Made by a program: the position numbers and the translations under genes. Positions 56,029 through 64,000 of a stretch of 64,000 bases of DNA are shown here, in pieces. The stretch is from positions 1 through 64,000 of the forward strand of contig JANAVB010004031.1 in NCBI GenBank assembly GCA_029216955.1. Direction: 5' to 3'. The stretch's first letter is position 1, and every line of letters begins with the position of its first letter. The notes beneath the pieces were generated by a model that saw only the letters and a program-made list of their open reading frames with translations, was not told the origin of the DNA and did not search any database. Source of the stretch: Iris pallida. Its lineage: Eukaryota > Streptophyta > Magnoliopsida > Asparagales > Iridaceae.

Positions 56029-57235
56029 TCAATAGTCAGCGATTGTTGGTTGAAAACCTAATAGCCTTTGCTTTTGGTGTTCATTGGCCTTGGAGTTAAA
56101 ATTCTCTAGATTATCTTTAGTATTAAGAATAAAGTACTTGCAGCAAATAACTTTAAAATAACTTATATTGGAAATTCTATCAAACCAAGGCTCATAGGGT
56201 GTCTTCTTCGATATAGGTCGAATAAGAACTCTATTTAAAGCATGACATGTTGTATTTGCAGGTTCAGTCCAAAAATATTTTGAAAGATTATACTGACTTA
56301 ACATGACTCTTGCCATATCGCCAAGAGTTCTGTTCTTCCGCTCCACAACACCACATTGTTAAGGAGTTCTAGGACATGAAAGTTCATACGAAAAACTATT
56401 TTCTTTGCAATTTTTTTTGAAATCACTATTTTCAAATTCGTCTCCATGATTACTTTGGATGCGAGTAATCATGAAGCCCTTTCCGTTCTGTACATTTTTA
56501 GAAAAAGCGACAAAATTAGAAAATGCTTCGTTTTTACTTGCAAGAAAGAAAATACGTGTGTATCTAGAAAAATCATTCACAATGACATATATATAAAGCT
56601 TACCGCCCAGACTAGCGACCCTGCTAGGTTCAAATTAGTACATATGTAGAAGTTGAAGAGGTCTAGAGGTACTTACAACGTGTATTAATTTAAAGGAGGA
56701 TTTAGTAGCTTTGTTCTTTTCACATTCAGAACATACCATATCCTTCTTGAGGGGAATATCTGGAAGTTCTCTTACCTGTTTCTTTTTGGATAGTCTAAAG
56801 ATGGTGTCCATATTTGCATACCTAGTTACATGTGCCACAACCAGCTGTCATTCTTGTTAGCATATAGGCATCTGCCTGCATGGTTAGTATCGTTTGACAT
56901 ATAAAAAATATATATATTATCTTCTCGTATACCTTCAAATATAATATTATTGATAGTCCTTTCATATATGGAACATTTGTCTTTTATGAACTTAATGTCA
57001 TAACCGTGATTAACAAGATGACTTATGTTTAGTAGATTATGTTTATTCTATAACTAGACAAACATCCTTGATGACAAAATCGGGAGGAATACCTCCATTA
57101 CCATTACCAATGATATAGCCCTTAAGGTTGTTACTGAAGGAAACGTATCCTTCATTCTTCATCGATGGCATTACAAATAAGTTGGCATCATCAGTCATAT
57201 GTCATGAGCAGCCGCTATCGATAATCCACTTGCTC
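56029..57235 (-). pseudogene. pol: Copia-3 protease end, zinc domain and integrase, decayed
   Basis: The protease motif WIIDSGCS then TGA (CGA codon) and HMTDD lies at 57220-57180. The zinc part is at 56838-56635 (CSECEKNKATKSSF). The integrase core runs from NDFSRYTRIFFLASKNEAFS (56580) to QSNHGDEFENSD (second Asp-type box), and after a stop MERKNRTLGDMARVML (56346, catalytic Glu). The tail (TKDNLENFNSKAN) ends at 56029. Several frameshifts between parts. Confidence 0.85.
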
Positions 57236-59145
57236 CTAGTATGAGAAGGAGGTTCCACCAACAAAACAAGTTGTAGATGTAACCTTTGGTACCCATTTTT
57301 TCGTAGGTCGTGTTGTGTTAGTTTTTGGTACCCATGCATAAACATTTGTATATACCAATTTTCTAGTTCTAGAGGATCTAAAAATATACCCATTTTATTC
57401 CACAATAGTGACCTATGGCATGGTTGTTGGTGCTAGGTGCAGGGTGAAAAGTCTTTTTATATGAAGTCGTGCTCTGTGATTTACGAGGATATCTATAGTA
57501 GAATACATGATTTTGTGGCACGGTGTGTTGTAGTGTATGCATAGTAATGAGATTTGGATTTGTGTGTTCCGTATGCATGATGATGAGATCTATTATCCTT
57601 TCTTGGATAAGTCTTATTGTGCGAGCTCACTTGCTTAGCTATGTGTCTCGTGTTAGGTTGGATAATATATTGTTCAACCATTTTGCCCATTCTAGTCTCT
57701 AGTCATTTAGAGGTAGAATACATTTCATCATACTTAGTAGTTAAAGCATTTATTCTAAGAGTAGCTACATGATACTTCTTCTTTTCAGATTTGAGTTCTT
57801 CCTTGAGTTTAGTATTCTCTTGAGATTTCTTCTCAGTGCAATCAAGAGCCTCACAAAGACTAAACTTAAGTTTGGATATCTTGTCTTAATTATTACAAGA
57901 AGATGTATCATTAACTTCTTCTAGTAGAGTAGTAAGTTTTTCAATCTCAGTCTGATAAGATTGAATAACTTTCTTGGCATGCTTGAACTTACTATTGGGC
58001 TTTTTACATTCCTCTAGTAGATCGCTGAAGGCATCGCCTAATTCATCAAAAGTAAAATTATCATAGTTGGTTTTATTTGATACCTGGTCAGTTAGTACCC
58101 GGAAATAGAGGTTTGCAGAGTCTCGAGTCTTTTCTTCTTCTTCAGACTCACTTGCTTTGCTCCCATGCCAGATGCTTGTGTTAGCATACTTTCTTAATAA
58201 ACTTCTTTTGTATGAGCGATCACATCGGCTTCCATTCTTTATTATCGAGCATTCGCTCTTTATGTGGCCATGCTTCTTGTCATTATAGCACATTGGCTCC
58301 TTATCACTATTGCCGTTTGACTCATTCTTCTTTGATCTCTCAATTTTTAGAATTTTTTGATGTTTATAGTGATCAGGGCAAGGTCATCGTCTTATGAGTC
58401 ATCGTCGTCAGAGTCATAGTTGGAGGCTTTCTTGTGATGATTTTTTTGAGTGTAATCATCTTTTCCTTTGGTGCAGGCTCTTCAAATTCTTTGAGATCTA
58501 CCTCGTGAGTCATCAGCTTCCCCATGAGCATCTCAAGGGTCATTGTTGTCAGATCATTCCCTTCAACGATTGTTGTAGCCTTAGGATTCTAATTCTTGGT
58601 GAGTCCTCTGAGTACCTTTCAAATCTTCTTGTAGTTGTTGTACTCCTTGCTAAGAGAGGATAGAGGGTTGACAATGTCTAGGAACCATATGAACATTTGA
58701 GTCACCGTCTCTTTTTGCTTCATCTTGAATGCTTCATATTCTTGTGTGGACTAATTTTTTATTCTTTTACTTGCGTAGTTCCTTCATGAGTGACCTCAAG
58801 AAGCTTCTATACTTCGTGTGAAGTAGGACAAGTAGAGACCATGTTTAATTCAGTTCTATCTAAAGAACAAAATAATAAGTTATAGCTTTAGCATCAAGTC
58901 TGGCATTTTTTTTCTGTGTCTGTGTATTTATCATAGGCCTTCTCAGTAAGGTTGCCATCTATGACTATTCTATGTGGCTTATGATACGCATCTATTACTA
59001 CAGACCAAGTATCAAAAGTAAGAGACTTTAAAAAGAAGCTGATACGTGTCTTCTAGTATGTGTAGTTAGTACCGTCAAAATAGGGTTAGCCTATTTGTCG
59101 ACTATCCTTCACAATTGTTGGTGTGGATAGATCCAATAGTTACCA
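57236..59145 (-). pseudogene. gag: Copia-3 gag, decayed
   Basis: ATG 59145. TAG stops near 59105 and 59060 (Q and W codons) and more after. The capsid part is spread over frames 59100-58400. The first knuckle is at 58293-58250: CYNDKKHGHIKSEC, one Cys lost. The region 58100-57700 is coiled coil. The frame end reads PKVTSTTCFVGG and stops at TAG 57236-57238, overlapping the protease frame (+1) by 23 bases, as in the other two copia elements. Confidence 0.85.
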
Positions 59146-59183
59146 TAACTCTTAGGGATGTTAGTCTGGTAATAAGAGATCTT

Positions 59184-59195
59184 GCTCTGATACCA
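59184..59195 (-). other. Copia-3 primer binding site
   Basis: TGGTATCAGAGC on the minus strand, a perfect initiator-Met tRNA type site, two bases from the LTR. Confidence 0.88.
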
Positions 59196-59197
59196 AT

Positions 59198-60190
59198 TGA
59201 AGAACCGTTAGGTAACTCTAGAGAGGATGAATAGAGTACAGTGAAAATATCTATCCAATAAAAAATTAATCTAAATAAAGATAGAGTATAATCAATAACA
59301 AAATTATGTGTGTATAAGACAAGTATTAAAAGCAGTAGAATTTAGAGAGCACACACAAACACCGATATTTTATCTTGGTTTCCCTCTGAGAGGACTAGTC
59401 CAGGCCCGAGAACTCTTGCTTGGAGTTGAATCCACTATAGTCACAATAGTGAAACACAAGCTTTGAATCTGATGTGCTTGCAGCTCCTACAACTTGTGCT
59501 TTTATCCATAGCGCACAACGACTTCAACAAAGTTTTTATATATACGAAGAACTCGCGACTTTAGCAGCAGAGATAAGCTTTATAAACCAATCTTGTACAA
59601 CTCTTTTAAGACTTCTAACCGAGATCGTACTTGGAACTAGATGGATGAAGGAGTTGAACTTGGAGATGGGCAGGTTAAAACTTAGAGATCACTCTATAGG
59701 ATAAGAAAGATGAGTGAGTAAGAATGTAGAAATCCATGCCTATTTATAGGATTTTTGTGGACAGAGTTCGGCTAGAATTCAGGTATATATTTGAATTTTT
59801 TTCGAATGTTGGGTGCCACAATATCTTGGATTGCACAACTGTCTGGAATGTCCAGGTTCATCTAGACCGAGTTCGGCCAGAGTTCGATTGGCAGAATAGA
59901 TAAGGTTTTATTGCTTGTTTTGGCTTGATTTTGGTTTGATTGGTTGGTCTTTTTGTAAATAGGCTTTGGCTGCATAAGTGGACTGGTGGTTGAGTGGACT
60001 TCTGGTACCAAGTGCGACTCGATGTATATAAATCCTAGACTCAATAAATATCAAATTACATATTTAACCAAGTACAACTTTCAAGCACCGCAGTATAGTT
60101 AAATTTTCATGTGAGTCATATTTGCGACATATCGAGACATGGTTTAGTTAACTATCAAAATCAAGTTGAATGAGACCGAATGGGCCAACA
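59198..60190 (-). repeat. Copia-3 5' LTR (993 bp)
   Basis: On the minus strand it starts TGTTGGCCCATTCGG at 60190 and ends GGTTCTTCA at 59198. TATA (CCTATAAATAGG) near 59738-59750. GAGTTCGG/CCGAACTC motifs at 59762 and 59866. CCATG (60191-60195) is the candidate target duplication. Confidence 0.85.
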
Positions 60191-61909
60191 CCATGTTCCT
60201 TTGACACGGTTGACCTGGACTTGACTTGAACTAGATATGTTTGATTGCCTTGACTCGTAGTTCCAGGGGAGAATTTTGTTATAGGCATTGACTATACTTG
60301 GCAAGTCTCTACTGTGAGCCCTCATAGAGCTGCGATAGAGACTTACTATAGGTTGTGAGCCTCCACTGAGATGCGATCTATAGGACCGTTAGCTCCCACC
60401 GAATTGTGGTTTTCTCCAATTTACTCGTAGTCACATTTACTAGCACGATTCTTAACGACATGCCACATTCTTCACGTTTTCACACGTGTACTATGTATTC
60501 TCACTCTTTCTTTCTCATACCATTTCTTGGCTTTTCATACATATTGTTACTGTCAAAGTAGGCTTGTATATTATGTGTCTTCTATGTCATCTAAGGACCT
60601 GATAACCTCTCCAGGTTTGCTAAGTTGCTAGAATAAAAGGGTAGTTAGTGAATATTTCTCCAAGAATACAAGTATATATTTGGTTGAGATCTCCATGTTC
60701 ATCTAGTATTATATTTATTTTTATTACTTTATTCTGCTGCATAGCCTAGTTTTGCAAGCTTTATTCTTCTCTATGAGCCTGCTAAGACAAATATAATAGA
60801 GCCTAATCCACTTTATTACATATTGTCTATTCTTGTTTCCTTGTAGGATCCGGTGTGTTGATGCCTAATCAACATTAGTGCACTTGGTCTTACGTGAGAT
60901 TTACTTTCTGTGGATTGAGATATAGATTTAATTACTACGGTGATATAGAGTTATAACTACCTAACGTTAGACAGCTTATAATACGTATTTATCTACCATC
61001 CTTGAACTTCGTATTTTCCCTCGAATATTCTTTCTTTACTTTCTCGTACCATTGTTTCTCGTCCCTTCCTATTTCGGAATAATGAATGATCATGCTTTAT
61101 AGAATTTATCAGAAATTCTTAAGTTATAGTGTAACTTAGTTGCTTATTGAATTTTGGTTGCTTGATAGATAGGAGGGAATTAGAGATGCCATATGCCATA
61201 AGTATCTAGTGGTATGAATTTTTGTAACTAGTGTGCAAGGATTATAAAATTTTAGGGTATCATATGTTTGAGCGGATAGTGTGACCAAAGGTGGGTAGAC
61301 GTTCTCAGTATAGAAATAAATATATGATCATACTAGGCTACGCTCTTATGGTAGTCACTTGATCAAGAATAGAGTGATAGTTTTAGTATAGAGATTAACC
61401 CTCTTCAAAAAGAACCTAAACATAGCCTAACCCAACCAATTTACTATTATGCCCTATCAGTTGTATAGTTAAGATTAGACAGAATTGTAGGTAACACTTA
61501 GCTTGGTCAGGTGAAAAGAGACTTATATAATTATGATAATAATATGGTTATGAGGATATAGTTAGACGTTTAGATTAGATGCACAGTTTATAAGTTTCAT
61601 AAGCTCTACCTAGATAATCACAATAACCTACGAGGATCCCTAGTAGATAAATAAGTTGACAACCTTTCAAATTTAGGAAGGAGTTAGTAGCCATGGATGG
61701 AAGGAAAACCATTATAGATAGTTAAAATAGTTAGCTTGCTAGTTGTTTCTTTTAGGTTAGAATAGCAATCCTTTAGAGTACGGCCCCTGAATATTTGAAG
61801 ATAAGATGGATCAATTGTTCGATGGTTGAAAAACGTCTTCTCCCTTATCACTATTGAGTTGTTTGATAAATTGAATTTCGAGAAAGAAATTCTTTTAAGG
61901 TGCGTATAT
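60191..61909 (+). other. LARD-2 sequence left of its 3' LTR, non-coding
   Basis: 1.7 kb, AT-rich. GGACCTGATAACCTCTCCAGG (60595) is shared with LTR Y, which suggests that the first about 700 bases are the end of a 5' LTR; the LTR/internal border is not clear. The polypurine tract is degraded (TTTTAAGGTGCG). No gene seen. Confidence 0.5.
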
Positions 61910-63234
61910 TGTAAGCACCCTGATTTTTTGGAAGTGATTTTTATTTTATTTTAAATGGTTTTTCTTTATTAAAATAGATTTTTATATTTAATTATGACTA
62001 TAGATTTACTTTTCCGTAGCATTGATTTTTGGAGCACAAGAAGCACCAATCTTTCAAACGTCCTTCATGAGTTTTGAAGTAGACGATTCCACCTTCAAAT
62101 TGATATATCATGTCCTATCCAAACTTGTTCCCTAATATTCTTTTGACTTCGCCCAACTTTGTGTCAATTTAGGCCATTTAACTATTTACCGTAATACTAG
62201 ACCTAACTTCCAACTTGAGTTTGGGACTCGAAATAGATCAAAACCATTTGACCTAATATATGGTTTTAACTTATTTTGAGTCTACGATGTACATGCCAAG
62301 GCTGTGCCACTCAATCAAGTTTCCATGTGCTATTTATTTACGAATGGCACAGGTGACTCTTTTGTTGACTTTCTGGGTTCAATTTGACTAGAAAATATAT
62401 TTGGACCCTAACCTAGCCAACCCCACTTGGTAGAGCCATGTTAGGTTGCCATGACCTTGTAGTATTATTTTGAATTTATGTTTGGATTGTTATACGGTGA
62501 AATAGATTAAAATACGATTTTGTATATATATGATTATATTTATAATAGTATAATAGTATATATATTGCCTTAGTCATGGTTAAGTTTTGAGATGCATATC
62601 GACTAGAAATTTTGGCACGGCTAGTATAGTGGTGTGCTTTGATTAGTATATTAGCCATGGTAAGGAAGGTCTAGCCATAGCTGTGTCCCTACTAGGAAAA
62701 CAAGTCAAATTTATGACTTGACCCCTATAAATAATTTAATTAATTATTTATTAAGACTTCTGACTTTTTAGGAGATCCGATTTTACCAAACTAGTCCGGA
62801 CATGACCCGAACCAAATCCAAACCCAAACCCATGTGGACAGGTAGTGATTCTAGAGACATTCGTGTCAATGAATCTTTTATATATATCTTTCATGCTTTG
62901 TTTTAATAGTCTAATAAATATTTTCTAAATAATTTATATTTTATTAAATGTTGTGATATCAAACGTGTATTCATTTTACGAAAAAACATACCCTAAATTT
63001 ATTTGGCTATTTTTCTATTTAAAACTTTGAGTAATAAATTTTGGGATTATTACTATATTTAATTGTAGAATTTTATTATAGATTAATGTTATGTATAAAT
63101 TAATTCCTACTAAATAATGTTTAGGATATTTGGCATATATGCAAGGAATATATACGAAATATATATGAAATATATATTCTTTAATAATCATAAATATATA
63201 TTATATGTATTGGATTACAAATTTGCTTTCGAGA

Positions 63235-63287
<53 letters not shown>

Positions 63288-64000
63288 GCATGGCCTCCCT
63301 GACCACCTGCGCGTCATCAGCGACCGCTGGAGCGGGCCGAACATGCCGGACAGTGCGCACACAGCAGGTAGACCAACAGCAGCAGTCGTAGTCCCGAAAC
63401 CACTTCGTCGCACATTTATGACCTCCTCGATCGACGGTTTTAAGAATCAATTTTTCCGGTATGCACCTAACCTAACCCCCTTTGTTTCCCTTGAAATAGC
63501 TTGAATTACTTCACACTGTACGCGTCATAAATCGAGCCCAAAGTTGGTGAATAAAACTGTTCGAAACTGAACAGTTCTGAAGTTCAAAGACCCTATTTTG
63601 GAAGGCGAATATTCGTCGATCCATCGACTATTTAAGAAACCTATCTGAATAGGTTTGAAGACAACATATACAGCTTCAAAACTCTATTTATAGTTTTTAA
63701 TTTCATCTACTGTTTGGCGAGATAAATCAAATTAAAAATCGAAAAAAATTGAGAAAACTGCTTCAAATTTTAAAAACAAAACCACCGATATAGCGTACGC
63801 CTCGACAAACCGAGCGAGTTCGTCGCCAAACGAAGGCATAAAAAGGTGTGTACAGATTTTACGGACGTGTGGGCTTTGACGAAACTCGAAATAGTTGCAT
63901 GTGTGTAACGAACTCGAGCCATATTAGTCGAGGTACACCGTATCGGGCCCTTTGCAAAAACCCTAATTACTTTGTACACATAAGTCACATCATGACAAAA
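61910..64000 (+). repeat. LARD-2 3' LTR, first 2.1 kb
   Basis: Diverged counterpart of 12941-15000. Contains short indels and an (AT)n microsatellite. No coding sequence; 63286-63504 is a short frame without known motifs. Confidence 0.65.
63237..63285. repeat. (AT)24 microsatellite
   Basis: 49 bases of alternating A and T. Confidence 0.97.

Larger units (their letters stand above)
55392..60190 (-). mobile_element. Copia-3: Sirevirus-type element, 5' part to RT
   Basis: Read on the minus strand: LTR, primer site TGGTATCAGAGC, gag, protease, integrase and the start of RT, then a break at 55391/55392 where LTR X begins. The remaining RT, RNase H and 3' LTR should lie beyond the nest, outside the window. 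Many stops; the most decayed of the three copia elements. Confidence 0.88.
60191..64000 (+). mobile_element. LARD-2: old non-coding LTR element related to LARD-1
   Basis: TTGAATTTCGAGAAAGAAAT (61870) then TGTAAGCACCCTG (61910) match the end of the LARD-1 internal region and its LTR start. After 61910 the similarity continues in blocks (CTTCATGAGTTTTGAAGTAG; TGTCCTATCCAAACTTGTT). No ORF shows a retroviral domain. The host of Copia-3. Its right end is outside the window. Confidence 0.65.

Overview
The window is gene-poor DNA from a repeat-rich flowering plant. I see no single-copy host gene, rRNA or tRNA. Everything I can identify belongs to transposable elements: Ty1/copia of the Sirevirus type, Ty3/gypsy of the Tat and chromodomain (Tekay/Del) types, large non-coding LTR elements, and a CACTA DNA transposon. 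The species cannot be named from this. Lineage names rest on motifs read by eye, not on searches.

The elements are stacked inside one another. From the oldest host outward: (1) an old non-coding LTR element occupies 60191-64000; (2) Copia-3 (minus, 55392-60190) lies in it; (3) LTR X (minus, 54461-55391) cuts Copia-3; (4) a large Tat gypsy element (minus, 21969-54460) cuts LTR X; (5) a CACTA transposon (32487-46750) sits in the Tat reverse transcriptase; (6) a Tekay-like gypsy element (plus, 33789-40533, target duplication CCTTC) sits in a small gene of the CACTA. On the left side of Tat: (7) LTR Y (20515-21968) cuts the Tat 3' LTR; (8) Copia-2 (minus, 17252-20514) cuts LTR Y; (9) a non-coding element with 4.3-kb LTRs (LARD-1, to 17251) cuts Copia-2; (10) Copia-1 (plus, 1-9393) cuts the LARD-1 5' LTR. 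Decay broadly follows this order. The Copia-1 LTRs are almost identical, while the Tat LTRs and Copia-3 are heavily mutated.

Most retrotransposon genes are pseudogenes. Many premature stops are explained by C:G to T:A changes (W, Q or R codons), as expected in methylated repeats. Copia-1 keeps gag, pol and an additional third ORF. Tat keeps gag, protease, RT, two RNase H regions and integrase on the minus strand. Facing them on the plus strand is a complete-looking transcription unit: G-box, TATA box, ATG, splice signals, a plant-mobile-domain-like region, a coiled-coil tail and a poly(A) signal. The Tat LTRs also carry a conserved 107-codon antisense ORF behind a TATA box.

The CACTA element has no recognisable transposase. 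It holds two small minus-strand ORFs with a similar plan (basic N terminus, a central VKxE motif or motifs, aromatic or basic C terminus), three palindromes of about 0.6-1 kb, and five copies of a dispersed direct repeat of about 350 bp. The features most worth a second look are the antisense genes of Tat, the CACTA hairpin and direct-repeat cargo, and the conserved gag/pol frame overlap in all three Sireviruses.
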